Shown: piece after piece, positions 33,401 through 44,500 of the stretch
Layout: each line of letters starts with the position of its first letter
Numbering within the stretch: position 1 is the stretch's first letter
Assembly (NCBI RefSeq): GCF_023856365.1
Contig: NC_064553.1
Coordinates: 20,175,453 to 20,239,452, forward strand
DNA length: 64,000 bases
Source: Brienomyrus brachyistius
Lineage: Eukaryota; Chordata; Actinopteri; Osteoglossiformes; Mormyridae
Reading direction: 5' to 3'
The notes under the pieces: model-generated
Told to the model about the DNA's origin: nothing
What the model saw: only the letters and a program-made list of their open reading frames with translations
Database searches by the model: none
Made by a program: the position numbers and the translations under genes

Positions 33401-36025
33401 GTGTGTGTGAAGGTGTGGCAGATAGGGGGGAACTTGCCGATGAATATCGACAGGCTTCATGCCCCTGTGTTGCATGTTCTGTCATTAATGTTAGTCTAGC
33501 ATAGCTTAACATAGCCTAGCATAGTCTGGCACTATGTGATATTAGCAGGTCCTGTGGTAACACAGATGTTTGCGAAGGGTGCAAGTGCAGGAAGTGAGGC
33601 CATGTTTCTCACTGTGGGTCAGGTGGCCCGCGGGCCCCTCAGCGAGGAAGGCCAGTTGGCATTGGAGAAGCGGAAGGGGCTGATGGGCATGGGCGCCCTG
33701 CTGATGCTGCTGCCCTCGGCAGTCAGTCCCGGGGCTGATGAGGAAGACGGGGACATCTTCCTGTTATCCGCCCTGCTGCAGCTCCGGCAGATCCAGCAGG
33801 CTAATGCCTGGCCACAGGCCCTTCCTCTGGTGGTGGTGGTCCCAGGGCAGGCTGGGCACAGGGCCAGCGATGAACGGCTAGAGGAAGGTGTGACACTAAC
33901 CGTGTCTATGACAACAGGTGTCGCGTGGGATTCGCTTACTTTTACTTATAGCATTTCTCTTGAGGCTATGTTTACGTATGCAGAGCTAATACAGTTGGTT
34001 TGTTCCTCCTGTCTGACCGTCGGTTTCCTTTCCCTGTAAGACCTGATGCTTCAGACACTCATTGAGGAAGGTTTGATTTCAGAGTACATGTTCGTCCATA
34101 TCCCCGAGACCACGAACGAACCCCAAGGATCCGAGCAGGTGAGTGTGCATGTTGTCGCTGGCCTCGGTAAGATTGAACCATCCCATTGACTATCACCCCC
34201 GTATCCCCGCAGATCCGCCATGCCGTCAGGTGGCTCGCTGCCCGCTCCACGGCACCAGCCCGGCTCGTCTCGCAGACGTTGGTGCAGGTTGTGGAGGCCG
34301 GGCTCTGCCGCGAGTTTGCTGGTAGGCTTCACCGTGATCGGAGGGACCGTGACATGGCGGGACTGCCCTCCCAGGGCCCTGCACCCGTCATCGGCCTCTA
34401 CAACACTGTCCTGGCTTTCTTGGCTGGCCTTGTGTCGTCCCCGAGTCTGGCTGGCCTCTCCTGGAGTTCTCGGTGCCAGGGGGTGGTGACTGCCTACCAC
34501 ATCTGCTCTGGAACTCGGCTGAGCACCTGGAGTGGCTCCAGGGGGCAGTCCTGAGCCTGCGGCTGCCCGACTGGCCGCTGCCAGCCGTGGGGGGTATGTC
34601 CATGCCTCAGATTCGGAATTCGGATTTCTTGCTAAGTGGCTGCTTCTTAGTCTGTTTCCTTATATTTCTGCTGCTGCCACCGCTCCCCCCACCCAGCTCC
34701 TTGGAGCCAGCTGGTTGCCTCCATCTTCCAGTACGTATCTCAAATCCCATGGTCCCGCCACAGCCAGCCACTCCTTATGTCCCAGTTGGAGAACCTTTTG
34801 GAGAGGCTGCGTCAGGACTGTGTGGGCCGAGGTGGGGGGCCGGACAAGGAGCCCACTTTCTGGGAGGTGCCCTGGGACGAAATTGTCATGCTCTGTGTAG
34901 AGCACCAACTCCTGGACTGGAACCCTCCTGGGTGCCCCGTGAGTGAAGGTGAGGGGGGTGGGGTGGGTCTGACGTTTGGGGGGGCCTACTGGGGATGCCA
35001 TGCAGGTGTGAACCTATCCCACCATCTTCAGATGTCATCAGTGACGACGGAGAAATCCCGGTGTATTTCCTGAGCGATGGGCTGCAGGGCTTCATACCGC
35101 CGTCCTGCTGGGTGGATGCCGTAAAGCAGACGCACAGGGACAAGCAGCAGGGGAAGGCAGGGTAAGAGCCAGCCAGCCATGTAAATCTAACACATTCCAG
35201 ATAGACTGTTAACAGTGACCTGCAGATTTAATGAATATTATTTACTATTAAATGGAAGAAGAGGGAAAGCCATCAGCTTCCAGTCTTGCTCATATCCCCA
35301 AGAGTGGTGTACAATACTGGCTTCTTATCCAAAGTCTCTGCCATTGCAGGTGTCACCAGAGCATGTGGCCTCATCCTCGAATGGCCAGGCCACGTCTTCA
35401 ACAGAAGCTGTTTCACAGCATGGTTGAGGACCCTGAGTCCGGATCCGGTGTTGCCCCTGTTTTGGATGCTGCCTCCAGCCCCCAGGACCTCCTGGCTCGC
35501 ATTGAGGAGGAGAAAGAACAGCCGCAGGTCTGACAGAGAACAGACATGCTACACACGTGTACTCTCTCATGTGAGTTGTGGCATAAACATTGAGCCATTT
35601 CCTGTTTGACTTGGATCTGCAGGTTCGAGGACCAGCTGCGTACCTGGCTTGACGTCGAGTCCCTGGGCCCTTCCTCTTCCTCCTCACCACTTTTCTTGCC
35701 TTCTTCGTTACTGTCTGTACCGGAGATCGTAGTGCCCTCCCCAAAGATGGCTGCCCCACCTGCACTTGCCCTGGTATTGACCCTGTGCTACACAGTTGCT
35801 CACATTTTAAGACCCCAAGTACCCTGTGCTCATCAGTTGAGACTGTTTCTGTGCCCATTTTTGTAGCAGAAGGAGCGCAGTGTCCTCAGTGACCAGGCCA
35901 GGGGAGCTGCCAGTTCTATGGCGAGGCGTCTACAGGAGCTGGAGCAGCTGATCTCTGCAAGCCGGGAGGAGGAGCTCGCATGTGAGCTGAAGCTAAGCTG
36001 CCTTCTGGACATTGTTGATGACTGA
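26335..36025 (+). CDS. MCM3AP: MCM3AP / GANP, TREX-2 scaffold, 28 coding exons (frame broken in at least three places)
   Basis: GANP is the large scaffold of the nuclear-pore TREX-2 complex for mRNA export; its C-terminal part is the MCM3-associated region. Coding exons read from splice sites and phase: 26335-27450, 27532-27761, 27876-27957, 28086-28224, 28603-28805, 28894-29005, 29102-29299, 29379-29647, 29729-29891, 29975-30129, 30249-30472, 30567-30763, 30852-30952, 31045-31176, 31260-31373, 31459-31611, 31694-31891, 32877-32945, 33022-33156, 33259-33412, 33623-33887, 34041-34138, 34213-34593, 34697-34948, 35032-35161, 35350-35527, 35623-35773, 35867-36025. The product is about 1920 residues, close to the mammalian length of about 1980. 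Order: FG repeats (1-200), RRM-like region (about 380-460), SAC3/GANP domain (about 600-900), helical ENY2/centrin-binding-type region, C-terminal domain. The frame breaks at 26716, 34464 and 35520, and the exon 6/7 junction does not phase. Confidence 0.93.
27532..27957 (+). CDS. MCM3AP: MCM3AP exons 2-3: RRM-like domain
   Basis: Exon 2 (27532-27761) reads [18 protein letters not shown], then [15 protein letters not shown] and [10 protein letters not shown]; exon 3 (27876-27957) continues [19 protein letters not shown] beta strand (VLQCKNIP), a helix, an 'FGRVQRIF' strand and an 'AIVHF' strand followed by an Ala/Lys helix is an RNA-recognition-motif fold, as in vertebrate GANP. The phases (1 to 0, then 0 to 1) agree. 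Confidence 0.85.
28894..30472 (+). CDS. MCM3AP: MCM3AP exons 6-11: SAC3/GANP domain
   Basis: The domain opens with [18 protein letters not shown] and continues [84 protein letters not shown] and [14 protein letters not shown]. These are the conserved elements of Sac3/GANP, which forms the helical and winged-helix surface binding PCID2 and DSS1. Exons 7 to 11 join in consistent phase. Exon 6 ends in phase 2 (..RR, GTATCA donor) while exon 7 begins in phase 0, and about a dozen residues expected between METR and VDH-type sequence are absent, so that junction is uncertain. Confidence 0.9.
31892..32876 (+). other. MCM3AP: MCM3AP intron 17, carrying a DNA transposon
   Basis: This is the longest intron in the gene. 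Almost all of it is the element at 31938-32761; without it the intron would be about 160 bp, like its neighbours. Confidence 0.7.
31938..32761. mobile_element. Non-autonomous DNA transposon (hAT-like) in MCM3AP intron 17
   Basis: The ends are inverted repeats: AGAGGTGCACCGATCCCA on the left and TGGATCGGGGCACCTCT on the right, matching at about 15 of 17 positions when reverse-complemented. GGTGCACCGAT-type ends are frequent in fish hAT elements. The 8-bp flanks do not form a clear duplication, so the superfamily is inferred. No transposase frame is present. Confidence 0.6.
35867..36025 (+). CDS. MCM3AP: MCM3AP last coding exon
   Basis: It reads [36 protein letters not shown] and [10 protein letters not shown], then TGA at 36023-36025, and matches the helical end expected of GANP. 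Because of the 2-bp loss in exon 26, a stop would be met in exon 27 before this exon in the assembled sequence. Confidence 0.85.
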   Translation, partial: QKERSVLSDQARGAASSMARRLQELEQLISASREEELACELKLSCLLDIVDD

Positions 36026-36950
36026 GTGTCATGTGACCCACCTGATGTCTGCCGTTGACTGCCACAAGTTGTCTCTCTTATGCCTGATTTCTGCAGTATA
36101 TTTAGTTGTGTGGTACTTGTGCATATATTGCTTTGAAGAGTATGATGTACAGTAATTTACACAACATTGGGAGTGTTGTAACTGGGGGAAAACCATGTCA
36201 TAGGAAATGGACAGTTTTTTAGGGTTTTTTTTTTGTGCAAATTTTAAATATTAAAATGTTATTGTATTTAGAAACCCATGGCTATTTCTTTGTTTTTTTT
36301 CCATCATGAAACTTTGTTTATTGTACTTTTAAATTGAATCACAATTTGCTGCAGAATCTTTAAAACCTGTGACGTTATTTGCCCATATTATACACTCATA
36401 CGTGGGGTTGTTACTGCTGTTTCTTTAACCTTGTGTATTGTTGGTCAAAATTAACAATTTAGGTAATATCTGCATTGTACACCATTGCAAAAGTATGTCT
36501 TTTTTTAGATTCTTAAAGAAAGTTCATGTAATTGCTTAGTGAACTGCTGTGATCTTCAGTTCAGTCTGCCACTGAGTTCCTTTTATAAACTGGCTGGCTG
36601 GTTTTTAAGAAAATATGCCCGTGGATGCCCTACAGGTGGCAGCAGGGAACCATCTGCATATGTACAGACAGTCTGCTGGTTAAGAATATTCGACTGACTT
36701 GATGTAGCTAAGATATTTTACATTTAAAAGCAGATGGCCATAGATCCTATCATACTAATTTAGTTTAAAACTATTTTTAATATCAAACATATGCATTACT
36801 TTATGATGCTCATGAAAACATCACCCTGCTTTATTCTTTCGTGGGCTTGAGGTACAGTACTGTATGCAGTTATTTTTAATATTACTGTACTATAATGTTC
36901 TGTAGTATTACTCTTCTCACACCAATAAATTTGACTTTAAGACTGACTTA
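36026..36950 (+). other. MCM3AP: MCM3AP 3' UTR
   Basis: T-rich sequence without reading frames. AATAAA at 36924-36929 is the likely polyadenylation signal; an earlier ATTAAA-type signal lies near 36249. Confidence 0.6.
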
Positions 36951-37444
36951 GGATGGATCTTCTATTCTGGGGACTTCCTGTATTCTGTATGATGTTCATT
37001 ATGAACTGCTTCCTCTGATAGTTTTCTGCTTGTTGAAATAATGTCTACCTGCCCCTGCGCTCACTGTCATGTAATTCTGTTATGCACTTTTAAATGCAGG
37101 GAGCAGATAATCCCTCCCCCCCCCCCCCCTGCTGACTGTTCCAAATCATGGGTGCATGTTACAAGTGCGGAACATATTTTAACTTAGTACTAACTTAGCA
37201 TCATATTTGATCTGATTCGACTGAATATTCCAGGTTTCCATCTCTCATGCATCTGGTGTGAGGTGTTTTCAGACTCTCAGGCTGGCGCAAAGAAATCTTA
37301 CGGCAAGTCTATTTTACACTAGTATAAACGTAAAATCAGCGACACCAAAGGCGTTAGAGTAGTTTGCAAAACCTACAGACTATTTAAAAGGTAACACAAC
37401 TGTTGCATACGTTTTATATGCGTGTTATCTGGGTGTGCAGACTT

Positions 37445-37770
37445 GTGGCGAATTGAACGTCTCACTCCGGTCAGCTGAGCAAAGTTGGTAACCTTGGTAT
37501 TGTGTGTAGGAGATTCGGTATAACTATAATTTCGTTCTCCATTTGCATGCCCGAAGTGTCTTTAAGTGTTATGTAGTTTTGCCTGAAACGCAACAATAAA
37601 ACAAAGCAATTAAAGCCAATCAGTTGCTCAAATGCTGCTGTGGTGATTGAAGAACTTTTGTCGGAAGTGGGATTCGAACCCACGGCTTACTTCGGAGAAC
37701 AGAATATCCCTTGCGTCGGAAGGCCAGTTACGTCGTGCGTGGTGTCTGAGACCGCTCGGCCATGCGGCAG
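37445..37770 (-). mobile_element. tRNA-Leu-derived element, one per array unit (first copy)
   Basis: The minus strand from 37769 reads GCATGGCCGAGCGGTCTCAG (D arm), an insert, TTCTGTTCTCCGAAGTAAGC (variable-arm region), then GTGGGTTCGAATCCCACTTC (T arm) and CGACA. The T arm is a perfect stem-loop, whereas the acceptor stem does not pair. The body extends to about 37445 (..CAATTCGCCAC). Equivalent copies lie in every unit of both arrays. The related copy at 18430-18785 lies outside any array, so the element has moved independently. Confidence 0.6.
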
Positions 37771-38212
37771 TTTCCCGTTAAACCGTAAGGAGTAGGTTAA
37801 GTCCAGCCTTGGCCTCCAAGCTGACGTTTTTCTACATATGTGCTTGTGTATCATGGACAGTAAGAGGGGGCAGGCAAGGAGAGAATTTCTCTCTTTGGGG
37901 ATCAATAGAGTGTTATTATTATAACGTCTAAAAAGTATGATGGTCTGTCGATGAATCAATAAGAAAATAAATGAAGTCGTTTTCGCGAACACGCTGGTAA
38001 AGCCAGGGGCCGGACCGACTGTAGGGGGCGTGGCCAGAGACTGCCTGCTGACCATAGCTGTCAAGTCTCCCGTTTTGGCCGGGAAACTACCGTATTTTAC
38101 TTCTCTTTCCCGCCGTCCTCCCGTATTAGTATTTTCCCGTAAATCTCCCGTATAATAATATATATATATATTTAAAAATTCTTCTGCCTCTCCAAACTGA
38201 ACTGTCAGTAGC

Positions 38213-38259
38213 CTCGCGAGAACTGCCACCTGCATAGCCTGGGTGGCAGTTATCGCGAG
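38213..38259. repeat. Inverted repeat with CTCGCGAG core in each hAT copy
   Basis: Arm 38213-38230 (CTCGCGAGAACTGCCACC) pairs with 38242-38259 (GGTGGCAGTTATCGCGAG) with one mismatch around an 11-bp loop. In the unit at 43029-43040 the second arm is altered (GAGCGGCAG). Confidence 0.85.
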
Positions 38260-38298
38260 ATTAGTGCCAACAGCGGGAACGAGAAAGGAGAGAGATGG

Positions 38299-38511
38299 AT
38301 GGATGGATGGATGTGTAGAAGGAGAAGGCGTCCCTGCCAAGAAACAAAGAAGTCATGTAAATACATCGGAAAATGGGACGACGAATTTACTTTCCTAAAG
38401 AGGAGCAGGATGGGGCACAGTCACGCGTTCTGTAAGATTTGTAAATGCGATTTTAGTGTCTCCCACGGGGAAGGAACGATGTCAGTCGGCATGAAAAATC
38501 CAAGTCATTAG
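38299..38511 (+). pseudogene. hAT-type N-terminal zinc-finger remnant (one per array unit)
   Basis: The frame reads KYIGKWDDEFTFLKRSRM, then HAFCKICKCDFSVSHG, and after that the sense is lost. One base further on, another frame continues RNDVSRHEKSKS. The two together give a CxxC...H...H BED-like finger, the usual N-terminal domain of hAT transposases and their domesticated relatives. All copies share the same single-base frame break, so it predates amplification. No catalytic domain is present. Confidence 0.55.
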
Positions 38512-41500
38512 TGAATGACAGAGAGCCGCATGAGTGAACATGAAAAATTAGTAGAAAATGCGCAATGAAAATAAAATGTAAATGACAAATGGTTATTTTA
38601 TATTTCTTGTACACCTGTCTTAAAATGTAAGGGATACTGGAGCCTGGTTGCGGTGGTGGGATGGCTCTCGGCGGGTGCCGGAAAATTTCCTTTATTTTCA
38701 AATCCAAACCTTGACAGGTATGCTGCTGACTGTTCCAAATCATGGGTGCATGTTACAAGTGCGGAACATATTTTAACTTAGTACTAACTTAGCATCATAT
38801 TTGATCTGATTCGACTGAATATTCCAGGTTTCCATCTCTCATGCATCTGGTGTGAGGTGTTTTCAGACTCTCAGGCTGGCGCAAAGAAATCTTACGGCAA
38901 GTCTATTTTACACTAGTATAAACGTAAAATCAGCGACACCAAAGGCGTTAGAGTAGTTTGCAAAACCTACAGACTATTTAAAAGGTAACACAACTGTTGC
39001 ATACGTTTTATATGCGTGTTATCTGGGTGTGCAGACTTGTGGCGAATTGAACGTCTCACTCCGGTCAGCTGAGCAAAGTTGGTAACCTTGGTATTGTGTG
39101 TAGGAGATTCGGTATAACTATAATTTCGTTCTCCATTTGCATGCCCGAAGTGTCTTTAAGTGTTATGTAGTTTTGCCTGAAACGCAACAATAAAACAAAG
39201 CAATTAAAGCCAATCAGTTGCTCAAATGCTGCTGTGGTGATTGAAGAACTTTTGTCGGAAGTGGGATTCGAACCCACGGCTTACTTCGGAGAACAGAATA
39301 TCCCTTGCGTCGGAAGGCCAGTTACGTCGTGCGTGGTGTCTGAGACCGCTCGGCCATGCGGCAGTTTCCCGTTAAACCGTAAGGAGTAGGTTAAGTCCAG
39401 CCTTGGCCTCCAAGCTGACGTTTTTCTACATATGTGCTTGTGTATCATGGACAGTAAGAGGGGGCAGGCAAGGAGAGAATTTCTCTCTTTGGGGATCAAT
39501 AGAGTGTTATTATTATAACGTACGTCTAAAAAGTATGATGGTCTGTCGATAAATCAATAAGAAAATAAATGAAGTCGTTTTCGCGAACACGCTGGTAAAG
39601 CCAGGGGCCGGACCGACTGTAGGGGGCGTGGCCAGAGACTGCCTGCTGACCATAGCTGTCAAGTCTCCCGTTTTGGCCGGGAAACTACCGTATTTTACTT
39701 CTCTTTCCCGCCGTCCTCCCGTATTAGTATTTTCCCGTAAATCTCCCGTATAATAATATATATATATATTTAAAAATTCTTCTGCCTCTCCAAACTGAAC
39801 TGTCAGTAGCCTCGCGAGAACTGCCACCTGCATAGCCTGGGTGGCAGTTATCGCGAGATTAGTGCCAACAGCGGGAACGAGAAAGGAGAGAGATGGATGG
39901 ATGGATGGATGTGTAGAAGGAGAAGGCGTCCCTGCCAAGAAACAAAGAAGTCATGTAAATACATCGGAAAATGGGACGACGAATTTACTTTCCTAAAGAG
40001 GAGCAGGATGGGGCACAGTCACGCGTTCTGTAAGATTTGTAAATGCGATTTTAGTGTCTCCCACGGGGAAGGAACGATGTCAGTCGGCATGAAAAATCCA
40101 AGTCATTAGTGAATGACAGAGAGCCGCATGAGTGAACATGAAAAATTAGTAGAAAATGCGCAATGAAAATAAAATGTAAATGACAAATGGTTATTTTATA
40201 TTTCTTGTACACCTGTCTTAAAATGTAAGGGATACTGGAGCCTGGTTGCGGTGGTGGGATGGCTCTCGGCGGGTGCCGGAAAATTTCCTTTATTTTCAAA
40301 TCCAAACCTTGACAGGTATGCTGCTGACTGTTCCAAATCATGGGTGCATGTTACAAGTGCGGAACATATTTTAACTTAGTACTAACTTAGCATCATATTT
40401 GATCTGATTCGACTGAATATTCCAGGTTTCCATCTCTCATGCATCTGGTGTGAGGTGTTTTCAGACTCTCAGGCTGGCGCAAAGAAATCTTACGGCAAGT
40501 CTATTTTACACTAGTATAAACGTAAAATCAGCGACACCAAAGGCGTTAGAGTAGTTTGCAAAACCTACAGACTATTTAAAAGGTAACACAACTGTTGCAT
40601 ACGTTTTATATGCGTGTTATCTGGGTGTGCAGACTTGTGGCGAATTGAACGTCTCACTCCGGTCAGCTGAGCAAAGTTGGTAACCTTGGTATTGTGTGTA
40701 GGAGATTCGGTATAACTATAATTTCGTTCTCCATTTGCATGCCCGAAGTGTCTTTAAGTGTTATGTAGTTTTGCCTGAAACGCAACAATAAAACAAAGCA
40801 ATTAAAGCCAATCAGTTGCTCAAATGCTGCTGTGGTGATTGAAGAACTTTTGTCGGAAGTGGGATTCGAACCCACGGCTTACTTCGGAGAACAGAATATC
40901 CCTTGCGTCGGAAGGCCAGTTACGTCGTGCGTAGTGTCTGAGACCGCTCGGCCATGCGGCAGTTTCCCGTTAAACCGTAAGGAGTAGGTTAAGTCCAGCC
41001 TTGGCCTCCAAGCTGACGTTTTTCTACATATGTGCTTGTGTATCATGGACAGTAAGAGGGGGCAGGCAAGGAGAGAATTTCTCTCTTTGGGGATCAATAG
41101 AGTGTTATTATTATAACGTACGTCTAAAAAGTATGATGGTCTGTCGATGAATCAATAAGAAAATAAATGAAGTCGTTTTCGCGAACACGCTGGTAAAGCC
41201 AGGGGCCGGACCGACTGTAGGGGGCGTGGCCAGAGACTGCCTGCTGACCATAGCTGTCAAGTCTCCCGTTTTGGCCGGGAAACTACCGTATTTTACTTCT
41301 CTTTCCCGCCGTCCTCCCGTATTAGTATTTTCCCGTAAATCTCCCGTATAATAATATATATATATATTTAAAAATTCTTCTGCCTCTCCAAACTGAACTG
41401 TCAGTAGCCTCGCGAGAACTGCCACCTGCATAGCCTGGGTGGCAGTTATCGCGAGATTAGTGCCAACAGCGGGAACGAGAAAGGAGAGAGATGGATGGAT

Positions 41501-44500
41501 GGATGGATGTGTAGAAGGAGAAGGCGTCCCTGCCAAGAAACAAAGAAGTCATGTAAATACATCGGAAAATGGGACGACGAATTTACTTTCCTAAAGAGGA
41601 GCAGGATGGGGCACAGTCACGCGTTCTGTAAGATTTGTAAATGCGATTTTAGTGTCTCCCACGGGGAAGGAACGATGTCAGTCGGCATGAAAAATCCAAG
41701 TCATTAGTGAATGACAGAGAGCCGCATGAGTGAACATGAAAAATTAGTAGAAAATGCGCAATGAAAATAAAATGTAAATGACAAATGGTTATTTTATATT
41801 TCTTGTACACCTGTCTTAAAATGTAAGGGATACTGGAGCCTGGTTGCGGTGGTGGGATGGCTCTCGGCGGGTGCCGGAAAATTTCCTTTATTTTCAAATC
41901 CAAACCTTGACAGGTATGCTGCTGACTGTTCCAAATCATGGGTGCATGTTACAAGTGCGGAACATATTTTAACTTAGTACTAACTTAGCATCATATTTGA
42001 TCTGATTCGACTGAATATTCCAGGTTTCCATCTCTCATGCATCTGGTGTGAGGTGTTTTCAGACTCTCAGGCTGGCGCAAAGAAATCTTACGGCAAGTCT
42101 ATTTTACACTAGTATAAACGTAAAATCAGCGACACCAAAGGCGTTAGAGTAGTTTGCAAAACCTACAGACTATTTAAAAGGTAACACAACTGTTGCATAC
42201 GTTTTATATGCGTGTTATCTGGGTGTGCAGACTTGTGGCGAATTGAACGTCTCACTCCGGTCAGCTGAGCAAAGTTGGTAACCTTGGTATTGTGTGTAGG
42301 AGATTCGGTATAACTATAATTTCGTTCTCCATTTGCATGCCCGAAGTGTCTTTAAGTGTTATGTAGTTTTGCCTGAAACGCAACAATAAAACAAAGCAAT
42401 TAAAGCCAATCAGTTGCTCAAATGCTGCTGTGGTGATTGAAGAACTTTTGTCGGAAGTGGGATTCGAACCCACGGCTTACTTCGGAGAACAGAATATCCC
42501 TTGCGTCGGAAGGCCAGTTACGTCGTGCGTGGTGTCTGAGACCGCTCGGCCATGCGGCAGTTTCCCGTTAAACCGTAAGGAGTAGGTTAAGTCCAGCCTT
42601 GGCCTCCAAGCTGACGTTTTTCTACATATGTGCTTGTGTATCATGGACAGTAAGAGGGGGCAGGCAAGGAGAGAATTTCTCTCTTTGGGGATCAATAGAG
42701 TGTTATTATTATAACGTACGTCTAAGAAGTATGATGGTCTGTCGATGAATCAATAAGAAAATAAATGAAGTCGTTTTCGCGAACACGCTGGTAAAGCCAG
42801 GGGCCGGACCGACTGTAGGGGGCGTGGCCAGAGACTGCCTGCTGACCATAGCTGTCAAGTCTCCCGTTTTGGCCGGGAAACTACCGTATTTTACTTCTCT
42901 TTCCCGCCGTCCTCCCGTATTAGTATTTTCCCGTAAATCTCCCGTATAATAATATATATATATATTTAAAAATTCTTCTGCCTCTCCAAACTGAACTGTC
43001 AGTAGCCTCGCGAGAACTGCCACCTGCATAGCCTGAGCGGCAGTTATCGCGAGATTAGTGCCAACAGCGGGAACGAGAAAGGAGAGAGATGGATGGATGG
43101 ATGGATGTGTAGAAGGAGAAGGCGTCCCTGCCAAGAAACAAAGAAGTCATGTAAATACATCGGAAAATGGGACGACGAATTTACTTTCCTAAAGAGGAGC
43201 AGGATGGGGCACAGTCACGCGTTCTGTAAGATTTGTAAATGCGATTTTAGTGTCTCCCACGGGGAAGGAACGATGTCAGTCGGCATGAAAAATCCAAGTC
43301 ATTAGTGAATGACAGAGAGCCGCATGAGTGAACATGAAAAATTAGTAGAAAATGCGCAATGAAAATAAAATGTAAATGACAAATGGTTATTTTATATTTC
43401 TTGTACACCTGTCTTAAAATGTAAGGGATACTGGAGCCTGCTTGCGGTGGTGGGATGGCTCTCGGCGGGTGCCGGAAAATTTCCTTTATTTTCAAATCCA
43501 AACCTAGACAGGTATGCTGCTGACTGTTCCAAATCATGGGTGCATGTTACAAGTGCGGAACATATTTTAACTTAGTACTAACTTAGCATCATATTTGATC
43601 TGATTCGACTGAATATTCCAGGTTTCCATCTCTCATGCATCTGGTGTGAGGTGTTTTCAGACTCTCAGGCTGGCGCAAAGAAATCTTACGGCAAGTCTAT
43701 TTTACACTAGTATAAACGTAAAATCAGCGACACCAAAGGCGTTAGAGTAGTTTGCAAAACCTACAGACTATTTAAAAGGTAACACAACTGTTGCATACGT
43801 TTTATATGCGTGTTATCTGGGTGTGCAGACTTGTGGCGAATTGAACGTCTCACTCCGGTCAGCTGAGCAAAGTTGGTAACCTTGGTATTGTGTGTAGGAG
43901 ATTCGGTATAACTATAATTTCGTTCTCCATTTGCATGCCCGAAGTGTCTTTAAGTGTTATGTAGTTTTGCCTGAAACGCAACAATAAAACAAAGCAATTA
44001 AAGCCAATCAGTTGCTCAAATGCTGCTGTGGTGATTGAAGAACTTTTGTCGGAAGTGGGATTCGAACCCACGGCTTACTTCAGAGAACAGAATATCCCTT
44101 GCGTCGGAAGGCCAGTTACGTCGTGCGTGGTGTCTGAGACCGCTCGGCCATGCGGCAGTTTCCCCGTTAAACCGTAAGGAGTAGGTTAAGTCCAGCCTTG
44201 GCCTCCAAGCTGACGTTTTTCTACATATGTGCTTGTGTATCATGGACAGTAAGAGGGGGCAGGCAAGGAGAGAATTTCTCTCTTTGGGGATCAATAGAGT
44301 GTTATTATTATAACGTACGTCTAAAAAGTATGATGGTCTGTCGATGAATCAATAAGAAAATAAATGAAGTCGTTTTCGCGAACACGCTGGTAAAGCCAGG
44401 GGCCGGACCGACTGTAGGGGGCGTGGCCAGAGACTGCCTGCTGACCATAGCTGTCAAGTCTCCCGTTTTGGCCGGGAAACTACCGTATTTTACTTCTCTT

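Larger units (their letters stand above)
38053..38722 (+). mobile_element. 670-bp non-autonomous hAT transposon (copy 1 of 8)
   Basis: The left end CATAGCTGTCAAG and right end CTTGACAGGTATG are inverted repeats matching at 12 of 13 positions. Both sides are flanked by CTGCTGAC (38045-38052 and 38723-38730), an exact 8-bp duplication, the hallmark of hAT insertion. Inside are (GGAT)4, a strong inverted repeat and an N-terminal zinc-finger remnant (38299-38511). Further copies: 39651-40320, 41249-41918, 42847-43516, 44446-45115, 46044-46713, 61001-61670 and 62595-63264. Confidence 0.88.

Noticed and set aside
37659..37769. Functional tRNA-Leu gene
   Set aside because: The T arm and D-arm motif are good, but the acceptor strands do not pair and the anticodon arm is not recognisable in the array copies.
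37687..38340. 217-codon minus-strand frame in array units
   Set aside because: It runs through the tRNA-like element, the hAT end and low-complexity sequence, is cut to 141 codons by a 4-bp indel in other units, and has no domain. Its repetition only reflects tandem copies.
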